From: Stomoxys calcitrans
Lineage: Eukaryota; Arthropoda; Insecta; Diptera; Muscidae
DNA length: 64,000 nt
Direction: 5' to 3'
Assembly (NCBI RefSeq): GCF_963082655.1
Contig: NC_081552.1
Span: 49,459,781 to 49,523,780, forward strand
Part shown: positions 43,276 through 56,205 of the stretch, piece after piece
How positions within the stretch are numbered: position 1 is the stretch's first letter
Layout of the letters: each line of letters starts with the position of its first letter
The notes under the pieces: generated by a model
The model's input: only the letters and a program-made list of their open reading frames with translations
The model's database searches: none
Told to the model about the DNA's origin: nothing
Made by a program: the position numbers and the translations under genes

Positions 43276-43523
43276 TACTTGCTGACTATTGCAATAAGAA
43301 AAGGTATTAGTGAATAGAAAACGATTTTAATATCCAAATTAGGCCAAGTATCATGATCAGTGGCAATATGGGGTGCAAATAAATGATGTTTAAAAGTAAA
43401 GCACGATGCTGATATTTTTTCAGGGCCAAGTGTTTGGGGGGACTACCCCACTCCCACAAATAGCTCTTAATCGGGCTTATTTAGCGACCATGGCAATATA
43501 GGGCTCATATGTTTGATTCTTTA

Positions 43524-43687
43524 TTTGTTTGTTTGTTTGTTTGTTTGTTTGTTTGTTTGTTTGTTTGTTTGTTTGTTTGTTTGTTTGTTTGTTTGTTTGT
43601 TTGTTTGTTTGTTTGTTTGTTTGTTTGTTTGTTTGTTTGTTTGTTTGTTTGTTTGTTTGTTTGTTTGTTTGTTTGTTTGTTTGTTTT
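43524..43687. repeat. (GTTT)n microsatellite, about 41 copies
   Basis: Uninterrupted tetranucleotide repeat of ~164 bp. Its length gives long but meaningless open frames on both strands (KQTN and FVCL repeats). Confidence 0.97.
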
Positions 43688-44908
43688 TGGGGAGCCGCCT
43701 CTCCCCCAAAAACATCCCTCAAAAAGCACAAATTTACGACCATAGCAATATGGGGCTCATATGAAAGGTGTTTGGGAATAAAGCACGAACCTGATATCAA
43801 AATTCGGGAAAAGTGCCAATGGGGCCACCCCAACCCCACAACACCACCTAAATAGGAAGTATTTGCTGGCAATTTTAATATGAGGCTCAAATAAGAGGCT
43901 TTTTAGAGTATAATACGAAACGGATATATATATTTTCAAGGGCAACTCACTGAGTGGCCGCCCATCCCCCAAAACACCCCACAAGCCGGTCATGTTTGCC
44001 GACTATGGAAATATGGGGCTCAAATTAAAGGTATGTGGGAGTAGACCACGTATCTGATATCAAAATTAGGGGCCAACTGCCCAGCTGACGTCCCACCACC
44101 ATAACAACCCCCAAATAGGACGTATTTGCTCACCAAGACAATTTGGGTCTTAAAGAGAGGGGAACTAAATATTCATAGTTTATAGGGCCAATACCCCAAA
44201 CCGGACATATATGAGAATATAGCACATTGCTGATATATTTTTAGGGATTAGAATTTGGGCGACCACCCCAATCCCCAAAACACCCCTAAATCAGGCATAA
44301 TTACCCACCATGACAATGTGGGGTTTAATTGAAAGGTATTGGGGGGTAGAACATGAATTGATACCCATTTTCGGGACCAATTTTCTGGGGGTCTATCACT
44401 TTCCTAAAATACCCTACAAACAGCAATTTTTTAGTGACCATCGCAGTATGGGGCTGAAATAAACGCATTTGGGAGTAGAATACGAATTTGATATCCAAAT
44501 GTTGGACCATGTATTTAGGACATCATCCCTTTCCCAAAACACCCCCAAAGAGAAAAAAAATTTCGACCATACCAAAATGTGGCTCAGATTAGAAAACGAA
44601 TTTGATAACCTATTTTGGAGCCATGTGTTTGGGGGACGCCTCATCCTGTTAACTCCTCTTGGCAATATGGGGTTTAAATATATGGTATTTGAGAAAAGAG
44701 CACGATGCTGATGTTTTTTTAGGGCCAAGTACCTTGGGGACCACCTTTCCCCCGAAAACACCACAAAACCAGACATCATGAGAATATCGGGCTAAAATGA
44801 AGTATTTTATTGAAGTATTTCTTACATCCAAAATTCGTAGACCAATAAAGATCATATGGGATTCAGATAAAGGCACTTATATTGTTAAACTGTTAGTCAA
44901 GCTATATA

Positions 44909-45126
44909 TTGGGTTGCCCAAAAAGTAATTGCGGATTTTTTAAAAGAAAGTAAATGCATTTTTAATAAAACTTTACACTTTTTTTACACTTTTTTTCTAA
45001 AGCAAGCTAAAAGTAACAGCTGATAACTGACAGAAGAAAGAATGCAATTACAGAGTCACATGCTGTGAAAAAATTTGTCAACGCCGACTATATGAAAAAT
45101 CCGCAATTACTTTTTGGGCAACCCAA
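44909..45126 (-). mobile_element. Mariner-type MITE, copy 2
   Basis: TTGGGTTGCCCAAAAAGTAA ends, a TA on each side, and ~218 bp. The interior is reversed relative to copy 1 and slightly shortened. Taking it out with one TA gives TCAAGCTATACTATTTTCGC, which matches the uninterrupted type E sequence near 30660-30690. Confidence 0.88.
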
Positions 45127-45250
45127 TACTATTTTCGCAGCATGGTATTTCACTAAAAGCTCTTTAATTGTCGAAAATAAATATTCCAAGGAAACTTTTG
45201 TTCCATATAAAGTAAAAGAAGGCGCAGCGGAGCGGGCCCAGGTCAGTTAG

Positions 45251-46914
45251 TGTTGTATAAAAATAAAATTTTTTTGACTTTTATGAAATTTTTCAAAAAT
45301 TAATTAAAAAAAATTTCTACAAAAATAAAAGTTTGGCAAAATTTGCTATAGAAATAAAACTTTGAAAAAAAATTTATAGAAATACATAAACTCGGCGTAA
45401 TTTTTCATGAAATTTTGTTTTCTTTGTGTCAATAATTTTTTGATTCTTAAACTTCCAATTAAAATCATCTATCTTATCAAAATTTTTCTCATAATTTGTC
45501 CTCGCTTTTTCATTTTGAATGTTTGTTTTATTAGATGCCTTAAATCATGATTACGAATGAAATAATTCTTTTTACAAAATGTCATAAATTTGAAAGAGCA
45601 AAAGATTAACAGCAGCAAGGGACAAAAGCAAAAGAAAAAAAAAGCATGCATTTTTATTTATTTGTCTCAAGAAGGAGGCTATGAATCAAGCAACTGCAAA
45701 CGACAAATAATCTGAAAGAAAATGCAAAAGAGTTGCATGTCCCATAAATAAACAGAGCGAACAGAAACCTAAAAAGGGCAACATGGTCAACATGGTATGC
45801 AAAAGTTCCAGGGCCATTAAAGGACGAAAAGTTGCAGACGTAGAATACACTCTGCATATTGCCTTGCCCTCGTAGTTGATGTGGTTAAGAAGAAACAAAA
45901 TAGTGACAGAATTTTAAATTAACCAAAAGAATGTTTTTTTGTTTTTGTTTTTAATTTTCCTTCACTGAGATTTCTTTAATTTTAACGTAATTCCCATACA
46001 CCTTTACCACATGCCACATGCAAAGGGAATAAAATTGATGAAACGAAAACTTTAATATGTGGGACGATATGAAAAAACTATCTTCAGTGGCCATAAGTCA
46101 AAGACAGGGAAATTTTATGTTGCATTACAGCAAGCCATTGCAGCATACAATTTGAATGGTGGCTGGTGATTGCCAATGTTAAGTCATGCTTGTGTGCTGC
46201 TTCCAAAAGTCCCAGTCATCTTCCCATATCTTCAGTCTGAACGTTAACTCGGTGACCCACATGGCAATGATGATTTAAATATGGTGTCATATTACAATGT
46301 GAAAATTATTCCTTCACACGTCCTTTAGTAGGTCCTTTCTTTTAACTCCGACTATAAGAAAGCATCTGGGCATTACTAAGGAGAGATTGAAAATGCTTCT
46401 TTACTAAGACAGTGGTCTTAAAGAATTCGAAAGGAGGCTTAGGAAATCTAAAGTTTTGTATGAAAATTATATTTTAAGCTAAATTTCTATAGACCCAAAT
46501 AAAGGTTTGAAAAAAAATTTCCATAGAAAAAGAATTTTGAAAAATTTTTACGGAAATCAAATATGAAAAAAATTGGCAAAATTTCTATTTCTAAAAGATT
46601 TTATAAAATTATAAGATTTTACTTAAAATTTCCACAGAAATAAAATTTTGACAATGTTTTCTTTAGAAATAAAATTTGCGTAATCTTATGAGAAAAATAA
46701 AAATATTTTTTCTTAAAAATAAACTTTTTGAAATATTGGGCTTTTGTGAACAGCAGGCGGTGGGATTTGTCTAATTTGCGGTATACCCATGAAAATGCTG
46801 TGTAAGTATATATCTTCTTACCGCAATTGATGCGGTGTTATGACCATCACACAGATATGAGTGGCGATCGTATGAATATTCGTTTGCTTCATCTACCACC
46901 GCATTAAACCTGAT
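45251..46914. other. Non-coding DNA with ATTTCTATAGAAATAAAATTTT repeats
   Basis: The degenerate ~30-bp word seen at 7646 is dense at 45260-45400 and 46480-46740. The stretch between looks unique and has no gene signal. Confidence 0.45.
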
Positions 46915-47787
46915 TATGACGAAAGGTGGTTTACTTATATACCCGAGTTGGAAGGTATCCAAAGTACAAATTTCGGCTAAATCAGACAACAAGTGTGCCT
47001 GTTATGGGCCCAAGACTTTAATCGAGATATTATCGGTCTATATGGCAGTAATATCCAAATGTGGACCGATTTGGGCCAAGATCCAGAAACATGTCGTAGA
47101 GCTCAACACAACTAACTGTTCCAAAATTCGGCGATATCTGACAATAAATGCACCTTTTATGGGCCCAACACCTTAAATCGAGAGATCGGTCTATATGACA
47201 GCTATGTCCAAATCTGGAGCGATCTGAATCAAATTGAAGAAAAATGTCGATGGGCCTAACATAACTCACTGTCCCAAATTTCGGTTACATCAGACAATAA
47301 GTGCGCCTTTTATGAGCCCAAAACCTTAAATCGAGAGATCGGTCTATATGGCAGTTATATCCAAATCTGGGCCGAACTGGGCCAAATTGCAGAAAGATAT
47401 CGAGGTGCCTAACGCAACTCACTGTCCCAAATTTCAGGAAAATCAAATAATAACTGTGGCTTTTATGGGTCCAAGACCCTAAAGCGGCGGATCCGTAATA
47501 TGGGGGCTATATCAAGATATAGTCCGATATAGCCCATCTTCGAACTTAACCTGCTTATGGAAACAATAATCTGTGCAAAGTTTCAGCTCAATATCTCTAT
47601 TTTTAAATACTGTACCATGATTTCAACAGACAGACGAACAGACTTACAGACATGGCTAGATCGTCTTAGATTTTTACGCTGATCAAGAATATATATATTT
47701 TATAGGGTCGGAAATGGATATTTCGAGGTGTTGCAAACGGAATGACAAAAAGAATATACCCCTATCCTTCGGTGGTGGGTATAAAAA
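46915..47787 (-). mobile_element. DINE-like element, subfamily B, chimeric left end
   Basis: Units, (ACAG/ACGA) tract, conserved block and right end (TCGGTGGTGGGTATAAAA) are in minus orientation. The first ~50 bp (GAAAGGTGGTTTAC...GGTATCCAAAG) is the plus-oriented end sequence of the same subfamily, without the hairpin. Two opposite elements appear to have been joined. Confidence 0.6.
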
Positions 47788-47935
47788 TAAATTTGCGGTG
47801 CATAGCAAATGTAATACACCACTGCAGATCTCTATTCGCTGCAACCTTAAGGGGCTTTTTGGAAAACTTTTCATTGAACATTATGAAGCCGGTTCCTAGG
47901 GATATGTATCCTTCTCGAATCTTCGTTACACATCT

Positions 47936-49541
47936 GTTTTTATACCCTCCACCATAGGATGGGAGGTATACTTATTTCGTCATTCTGTTTGTAACTACTC
48001 GAAATATTCGTCTGAGACCCCATAAAGTATATATATTCTTGATCGTCGTGACATTTTATGTCGATCTAGCCATGTCCGTCCGTCCGTCCGTCTGTCTGTC
48101 GAAAGAACGCTAACTTCCGAAGGAGTAAAGCTAGCCACATGAAATTTTGCACAAATACTTCTTATTAGGGTACGTCGGTTGGTATTGCAAATGGGCCATA
48201 TTGGTCCATGTTTTGATATAGCTACCATATAAACCGATCTTGGGTCTTGACTTTTTGAGCCTCTAGAGTGCGCAATTCTTATCCGATTGGAATGAAATTT
48301 TGCACGACGTGTTTTGTTACGATATCCAACAACTGCGCCAAGTATGGTTCAAATCGGTCCATAACCTGATATAGCTGCCATATAAACCGATCTTGGGTCT
48401 TGATTTTTGAGCCTCTAGAGTGCGCAATTCTTATCCGATTGGAATGAAATTTTGCACGACGTGTTTTGTTATGACATCCAACAACTGTGCCAAGTATGGT
48501 TCGAATCGGTCCATGACCTGATATAGCTGTCATATGAACGGATCTTGAGTCTTGACTTCTTGAGCCTCCAGAGGGTGCTATTCTTATCGGATTAAAATGA
48601 AATTTTGCACGACTTGTTTTGTTATTATATCCAACAACTGTGCCAAGTATGGTTCAAATCGGTCCATAACCTGATATTGCCGTCATATAAACCGATCTTG
48701 GGTCTTGACTTCTTGGGCCTCTAGAAGGCGCAATTCTTATCCGATTGGAATGAAATTTTGCACGACGTGTTTTGTTATGGTATCCAACAACTGTGCCAAG
48801 TATGGTTCAAATCGGTCCATAACCTGATATAGCTGCCATATAAACCGATCTTGGGTCTTGACTTCTTGAGCCTCTAGAGGGCACAATTCTTATCCGATTT
48901 GAATGAATTTTTGCAAGAAGTATTTCGTTATGATATCCAAAAACTGTGCCAAGTATGGTTGAAATCGGTCCATAACCTGATATAGCTGTCATATAAACAG
49001 ATCTGGGGATTTGACTTCTTGAGCTTCTAGAGGCCGCAATTCCTATCCGATTTGGCTGAAATTTTGCATGACGTATTTTATTTTTACTTTCAACAGCTGT
49101 GTCAAATAAGGTTCAAATCGGTTCATAACCTGATATAGCTGCCATATAAACCGATCTGGGATCTTGACTTCTTGACCCCTAGAGGTCGCAATTATTATCC
49201 GATATGCCTGAAATTTTGTACGACGGATCCTCTCATGATCATCAACAAACGTGTTTATTATGGTCTGAATCGGTCTATAGCCCGATACAGATCCCATATA
49301 AATCGCCCTATGGGCGCAATTCTTATACGAATTGGCTGAAATTTTACACAGGTCTCCAACATATAATTTAATTGTGGTCTGAACCGGACCATATCTTGAT
49401 ATAGTTTTAATAACGGAGCAACTCTTTTCTTATATCCTTTTTTGCCTAAGAAGAGATGCCGGGAAAAGAACTCGACAAATGCGATCCATGGTGGAGGGTA
49501 TATAAGATTCGGCCCGGCCGAACTTAGCACGCTTTTACTTG
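47936..49541 (+). mobile_element. DINE-like element, subfamily A, complete
   Basis: Starts TATACCCTCCACCATAGGATGG, then conserved block, GTCCGTCCGTCCGTCTGTC, seven to eight ~153-bp units, TGCCGGGAAAAGAACTCG, CCATGGTGGAGGGTATATAA, hairpin TTCGGCCCGGCCGAA (49508-49522) and tail CTTAGCACGCTTTTACTTG. It is the clearest plus-strand example of the subfamily A plan. Confidence 0.82.
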
Positions 49542-49985
49542 TTTTTCTTTACTATTCTTTGAATAGAAAGCATTAAACATTGGTTTAAAGCCGGACAATG
49601 TTCTGCAAGATATATTTTTAATAAGACATTTTCTAAACACAAAATTTTAAGAACATTTTCTGAGACATTATTTCAAAGAAATTTGTAAAGACAACATTTT
49701 ATTGATATTTTTCTTAAAATTATCTAAAGACAAAATTTTAACGAGATTTTGTTTAAAAAGACAACATTTTCTTAAGATAATGTTTTTTATAAAACTTTTT
49801 TTTTAAATTTTAATGACATTTTTGTGAAAAATATTATTGAAAAATTCTTTAAGCACAACACATCGATAAAATTTTCTTTAAAAACTATATTTCCATAAAA
49901 GTTTCTCTAGGAAAAATTTTCCTGAAATTTTGCTTCTTGTATTTTCTTATTTTTTCTGTTTCCAATTCAAGCTCGGTGTCATTCT
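49542..49985. other. AT-rich spacer with TTTTCTAAAGACAAAATTTT repeats
   Basis: Degenerate short repeat as at 29951. No gene. Confidence 0.45.
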
Positions 49986-49987
49986 GT

Positions 49988-50115
49988 TTTTATACGCTCT
50001 ACCATCGAGAAAATTATCTCGACTCCGACTCCGGGTAAAATTGTTCGACTCCAAGACTCCGACTCTCACTTCGACTCCGCAACCCTGCCCCTATCATATG
50101 GCGGTGGGTATTAAA
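49988..50115. repeat. Miniature element with GACTCC core
   Basis: TTTATACGCTCTACCATCG at the left and CATATGGCGGTGGGTATTAAA at the right resemble DINE subterminal repeats. Between them lie degenerate CGACTCCGACTCC repeats in place of the 153-bp units. Confidence 0.45.
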
Positions 50116-50188
50116 GTGGCGCAAAAACAAATGAAACAAAATTATGATGAAATAGTCCCTAGAAATAAAATGTAGAACATTTTTACAC

Positions 50189-51486
50189 CTACCACCATAG
50201 GATAGTTAGAGGTAAACTAATCCAGTCATTTCGTTTGTAACACCTAAAAATATTGATCTAAGACCCATAAAGTATATATTGGGTTGCCCAAAAAGTAATT
50301 GCGGATTTTTCATATAGTCGGCGTTGACAAATTTTTTTACAGCTTGTGACTCTTTAATTGCATTCTTTCTTCTGTCAGTTATCAGCTGTTACTTTTAGCT
50401 TGCTTTGGAAAAAAAGTGTAAAAAAAGTATATTTGATTAAAGTTCATTCTAAGTTTTATTAAAAGTGCATTTTCTTTCTTTTAAAAAATCCGCAATTACT
50501 TTTTGGGCAACCCAATATATTCCTGATCGTTTCGACATTCTGAGTCGATCTAGCTATGTCCGTCTGTCAAAATCACGAAAGCGGTTGAACGCACAAAGTT
50601 ATCTGATTGAAAATTTGCATAGATACTTATTATTGCTGTAGGTCGTTAGGGATTGCAAATGGGCCATATCGGTTCAAATTTGGATATAACTCCCATAAAA
50701 ACCGATCTTCCGATTTGATTTCTTGAGCCCCTGGAAGCCAAAAATGTTGTCCGATTTAGCTACAATTTTGCAGATAGTATGCTGTTATGACTTTCAACAA
50801 CTGTGTCGAGTACTGTCCAAACCAGTAATAACCTGATATAGCTCCCATATAAACCGATCTCCCGATTTGAGTTCTTGGGCCCCTGTAAGCCACAATATCT
50901 GACCGATATGGCTAAAATCTTGCAGATTGTGTTGTGTTATGACTTAACACAACTGTCTCAAGTACATCGGTATATAACCTGATATAGCACCCATATAAAC
51001 CGTTCTCCCGATTTGACTTCTTGAGCCCCTGGAAGCCACTTTCAACAATTTCGCTAAGTTCGGTCCAAATCTGTCTATAACTTGATATAGCTCCCATATA
51101 AGCCGATCTCCCGACTTGATTTCTTTAGTCCTTACAAGCCGCAATTTTTGTCTGATTTGGCTAAAATAATGCATAAAGTGTTCTGTTGTCTTTCAACAAC
51201 TTTACTGAGTTAAATTCAAATCGCTCTATAGCCTGGTATAGCTGCCATATTACCCAAATTTTTCCTACTTGGCTTAAATTTTGCAAGTAGTGTCCGAACA
51301 ACTGCGCCAAGTACGGTCTTAATCAGTATTTAGTACTTAACCTCATATCAACCGATATCTCGATTATCCTTGTTCGGTTCCAAGAAGATTTAATTTTTGC
51401 TGGTTTGAGCGAAGATTGGTATGTAGAATAGCGAATCCATTGTGGTGGGTTCCCAAGGTTCGCCCGGCCGAACCCTTAGCTTGTTT
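50189..51486 (+). mobile_element. DINE-like element, subfamily A variant, with nested MITE
   Basis: Left end ACACCTACCACCATAGGATAG, conserved block split by a MITE at AGTATATA, then units with TTCTTGAGCCCCTGGAAGCC. The hairpin is damaged (TTCGCCCGGCCGAA, 51459-51472) and the tail shortened to CCCTTAGCTTG. Confidence 0.7.
50279..50515 (+). mobile_element. Mariner-type MITE, copy 3
   Basis: A 237-bp element with TTGGGTTGCCCAAAAAGTAA ends and TA on both sides. Same orientation as copy 1 and very similar inside. Confidence 0.9.
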
Positions 51487-51579
51487 GTGTTTACATTTTT
51501 CTCGATATTTTGTATTGTTACTAAAAAATTGCTGTGTTACTCTGTTGTCTTATCGTCGAAAACAACTGTCATGACACTA

Positions 51580-53463
51580 TTTTTATACCCACCACCGAAG
51601 GATGGGGGTATATTCATTTTTTTGTCATTCCGTTTGCAACACATCGAAATATCCATTTCCGACCCTATAAAGTATATATATTCTTGATCAGCGTAAAAAT
51701 CTAAGACGATCTAGACATGTCCGTCCGTCTGTCCGTCTGTCTGTTGAAATCACGCTACAGTCTTTAAAACTAGAGATATTGAGCTGAAATTTTGCACAGA
51801 TTCTTGATTTGTCCATAAGCAGGTTAAGTTCGAAGATGGGCTATATCGGACTATATCTTGATATAGCCCCTATATAGACCGATCCGCCGATTTAGGGTCT
51901 TAGGCCCATAAAAGCCACATTTATTATCCGATTTTGTTGAAATATAAGACAGTGAGTTGTGTTAGGCCCTTCGACATCCTTCGTCAATTTGGCTCAGATC
52001 GGTCCAGATTTGGATATAGCTGCCATATAGACCGATCCTCCGATTAAGGGTCTAAGGCCCATAAAAGCCACATTTATTATCCGATTTCGCTGAAATTCGG
52101 GACAGTGAATTGTGTAAGGCCCATCGACATCCTTCGTTAAATTGACCTAGATCGGTTCAGATTTGTATATAGCTGCCATATAGACCGATCCGCCGATTTA
52201 GGGTCTTAGGCCCATAAAAGCCACATTTATTATCCGATTTTGTTGAAATATATGACAGTGAGTTGTGTTAGGCCCTTCGACATCCTTCGTCAATTTGGCT
52301 CAGATCGGTCCAGATTTGGATTAAGGGTCTAAGGCCCATAAAAGCCACATTTATTATCCGATTTCGCTGAAATTCGGGACAGTGAATTGTGTAAGGCCCA
52401 TCGACATCCTTCGTTAAATTGGCCTAGATCGGTTCAGATTTGTATATAGCGGCCATATAGACCGATCCTCCGGTTTAGGATCTTAGGCCCACAAAAGCTA
52501 CATTTATTATCCGATTTTGATGAAATTCGGGACAGTGAATTGTGCAAAGCCCATCGACATCCTTCGTTAATTTGGCTCAGATCGGTCCAGATTTGGATAT
52601 AGCTGCCATAAAGATCGATCCTCCGATATATGGTATAAGGCCCATAAAAGCCACATTCATTATCCGATTTTACTGAAATTTGGGACAGTGAGTTGTGTTA
52701 AGCCCTTTGACATATTTCTTCAATTTGGTCCAGATCGGTTCAGATTTAGATATAGCTGCCATATTGACCGATTTCTTGATTTATGGTTTTGAGCCCATAA
52801 AATGCTCATTTATTGTCCGATGTCGCCGAAATTTGGAACAGGGAGTTAAGTTAAGCCCCTTGACATACTTCTACAATATCGCACAGATCGGTCCAGATTT
52901 TGATAAAACCGATATCTAGGTTTTAGGTTTTGGGGCCATAAAAGACGCATTTATTGTCCGATGTCGCTGAAATTTGAGACAGTGAGTTTGGTTAGGCTCT
53001 TCGACGTCCTTCTTCAATTTTGCCCAAATCGGTCCAGATTTGAATATAGCTGCCATATAGACCGATCTCTGGATTTAAGGTTTAGGTCCCATAAAAAATG
53101 CATTTATTGTCCGATTTCGCCGAAATTTGGGACAGTGCTTTGTGTTAGGCACTTCGACATGTTTATGCAACTTGGCCCAAATCGGTCCAGATTTGAATAT
53201 AGCTGCTATGTAGACCGATATCTCGATTTAATGTCTTGGCCCCATAAAAGGCGCATTTATAATCCGATTGCACTGAAATTTGACACAGTGACTTATGTTC
53301 GGCTTTTCGACATCCATGTCGTATATAGTTCAGATCGGTATGAGGTATATGAGTATAAGGTATGAAATTTTCACCGAATTTTAATGAAAGTTGGTTTACA
53401 TATATACCCGAGGTGGTGGGAATCCAAAGTTCGGCCCGGCCGAACTTAACGCCTTTTTACTTG
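51580..53463 (+). mobile_element. DINE-like element, subfamily B, complete
   Basis: Starts TATACCCACCACCGAAGGATGG, with conserved block and GTCCGTCCGTCTGTCCGTCTG. About ten units follow; CCCATAAAAG words lie at 51905, 52058 and 52211 (153 bp apart), then 52334 after a 30-bp deletion. Ends GGTGGTGGGAATCC, hairpin (53430-53444), TTAACGCCTTTTTACTTG. Confidence 0.85.
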
Positions 53464-54610
53464 TTTTTTTTTTTTTACTTCATTTTCACTTTACCATATA
53501 TGTTATTTGAGGGACTGATACTATCGCTGTTGCATTCATTGAAGGCATTTTAGCAATTGCAAAAACTGTCCCCTTCTTTACAATACCTGCTTTGCGTTCT
53601 TTAAATCCTTGCCAGTGTCATTGGTCCATGTGTGTCTGCGTATCGCTGCATGCGTTTCACATTTCTCAGTTTGATTTACATTTGCCTTATTTCGCTTCTC
53701 TCTCCGCCCTGGAGAACTACAATATATTCGTTGCACACACTGAGGCCAAAGTGAAAAGTCTTGTTATTGCAACCAAAAGAATTCAAGTACTTTGAGGGGT
53801 CTCTGAATTACACATTTTCTTTGCAACCACGGAACTCTTTCGCTCTTCCTGTCGCTGCTTCAGCCACATTTCTTGGGTGTTTGTTTACTTGAGATTTTTC
53901 TTTTTGGCACTTTGGCCTTGCATCTTTGCTGGCAACCATTGTTGTAGTTGTCGCTATGACATATTGTTTGTTTTTCCCTGCCATATGCTGATTGCCATTT
54001 TAGCTCAGTTGGACTGCAACGTTGGTTGGTTGGTGATGATTGCAAGATTACCCAGTATGCGCCAGTATGTGCGTGCGTTTGTTGCATCCTATAACGTCAT
54101 GCATTAATTTGTGCTGTAATGCATTAAAAAATTAATACATCATCATGTTGCACATTGCGTCTGCTTTTGCTTTAGCTGCTGTTGATGTTGATGTTAAGCT
54201 TCAATGAAATTGAGTAATTATTTAATGGGCTTAACTTTCAGACCATGTGGCCCTGTTTAAAGTGGGGATTTTAAGATTGAATGCTATTCCCGCCCCACTC
54301 TTGTTTGGGGGGAAATAAAGGACTATCAAGCTATGCGGCTTTGAATGTCTTGATGGGCTGTGTAGTGCGGTGATGCAGAACTTTAGCTAAAATAAATGTT
54401 AAAATATTTTCGAAAATTTTTTAAAATTTAGTTTTTAAGCTTTTTGAAACCAATTTCGCCGCTATAATCCTCTATTGTTATGAAAAAATTAAGTGTTATT
54501 TGGACATATGCATTTGAGCGACATATCGATACGGATGCATATTATCATTATTTTGACATGTGGCAGAACTTTAGATAAACTTTTAAAATATTTTTTGTAG
54601 TTTTTGTACA
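53464..54610. other. Apparently unique non-coding DNA
   Basis: Starts with a T-run. Two open frames of 67-76 codons show no motif. No repeat or gene recognised. Confidence 0.45.
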
Positions 54611-55802
54611 GTTTTGTACCCTAGGATGAGGGTGGAGGGTATAAACACATTGAAATAATTGGTCTAAGACCCCATAAAGTATATATATTCTTGATCGCCA
54701 GAAAATTTAATTTCGTTCTTGTCATGTCTGTCCGTCAGTCTGTGGAAAGCATGCCAACTTTTGAAGGAATAAAGCTTGGCGCTTGAAATTTTGCAAAAAA
54801 TATTTCCTATTAGTGTAGGTCGGTTGGGATTGTAAATGGACCATACCGGTCCATGTTTTGATATAGCTGTCATGTAAACCGATCTTCGATGTGGACCTCT
54901 TGAGCCTCTAGACGGCACAAGTCTTTTCTGATTTCGCTGAAATTTAGTTTGAGGTATTTTGTCATGACTACTAATAACCGTGCTAAGGTCCTAATCGATT
55001 CATTACCTGATATATCTACCATATAAACTCATCTCCCGATTATACTTCTTGATCCTCTGGAGGACGCAATTCTTATCCAATTTAGCTGAAATCTGGTACA
55101 ACGACTTCTCCTATGACCTCCAATATGACTGCCAAATTTGTTCGAATCGGTTCGTTACCTGATATAGCACCCGTATAAACCCATATCCTGATTATACTTT
55201 TTGAGCCCATATATTGGGTTGCCCAAAAAGTATCTGCGGATTTTTTAAAAGAAAGTAAATGCATTTTTAATAAAACTTAGAATGAACTTTAATCAAATAT
55301 ACATTTTTACACTTTTTTTCTAAAGCAAGCTAAAAGTAACAGCTGATAACTGACAGAAGAAAGAATGCAATTACAGAGTCACAAGCTGTGAAAAAATTTG
55401 TCAACGCCGACTATATGAAAAATCCGCAATTACTTTTTGGGCAGCCCAATAGAATGCATTTCTTATCATTATCCTCTGTTTGCCTATGAAGAGATGCCGG
55501 GCACAAATACTTCTTATTAGTGTAGGTCGGTTGGGATTGTAGATGGGCCATATCGGTCCATGTTTTGATATAGCTGCCATATAAACCGATCTTGGGTCTT
55601 GACTTCTTTAGCCTCTAGAGGGCGCAATTCTTATCCGATTGCAATGAAATTTTGCACGACGTGTTTCGCTATGACTTTCAACAACTGTGCCGAATAAGTT
55701 TCAAATCGGTTCATAACCTGCTATAGCTGTCATATAAACCGATCTTGGGACTTGACTACTTGAGCCTCTAAAGGTCGCAATTATTATCCGGTGTGCCTGA
55801 AA
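54611..55802 (+). mobile_element. DINE-like fragments, rearranged, with nested MITE
   Basis: A left end (GGTGGAGGGTATAAAC), conserved block and three to four units run to 55213, where a MITE interrupts. After it, a piece of the far end (AAGAGATGCCGGG) is followed at once by a fresh first unit (CACAAATACTTCTTATTAG). At least two elements or an internal rearrangement are involved. No hairpin. Confidence 0.6.
55214..55449 (-). mobile_element. Mariner-type MITE, copy 4
   Basis: A 236-bp element, same family as copies 1-3. Both ends carry one or two changes (AGTATCTGCGG at left, GGGCAGCCCAA at right). Flanked by TA. Confidence 0.88.
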
Positions 55803-55859
55803 TTTCCACGAGATGCCCGGACTACCTAGGGCTTTGAAATTTTGCACAAGATCCCGATA

Positions 55860-56200
55860 ACACATCAGCTCTAACCATTTCAAATTTATTTCTCCATCCT
55901 CATATGACATATTTTTTTAAAATCATTCACATTATCTTCCCAACATACTATCACCTGCAACACCGATTTTGCTTGTGTGATAGCCTTGTCATCTCACGAT
56001 ATGGATTAACCCATAGGATTTTGGACGTCCCACCGATAGTTTCGCTGTTCCACAGTGTTACATGCGCAATCGTCGCTCACGCCTTAAACTCGGACTGCGT
56101 CGCCACAAAAGACTTCGGATTTGCCAAAATTATTAACGACAACCCTCTGGCCTCTGCCGCCAAATCTTCTGCTATTTTATTCCCCTTTACTCTAAAGCCC
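55860..56200 (-). mobile_element. LINE RNase H-like remnant
   Basis: The minus strand from 56200 reads RVKGNKIAEDLAAEARGLS, like the GNxxADxLA motif at the end of LINE RNase H domains (I/R1/Loa-type). Then come NPKSFVATQSEFKA, a TGA, and an open stretch with W at typical places. It is a short dead piece. Confidence 0.5.
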
Positions 56201-56205
56201 GGCGG

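Larger units (their letters stand above)
43278..45250 (-). repeat. Type E tandem array, minus orientation
   Basis: Mirror copy of the array at 30549-32839. It has GGCAATATGGGGCTCAAAT-type words and C-rich CCCCCAAAACACCCC, and ends in GGCGCAGCGGAGCGGGCCCA (~45210-45230). A (GTTT)n tract and a MITE lie inside. Confidence 0.6.

Noticed and set aside
43477..43890. Long KQTN / FVCL repeat proteins
   Set aside because: Pure translation of the (GTTT)n tract in several frames.
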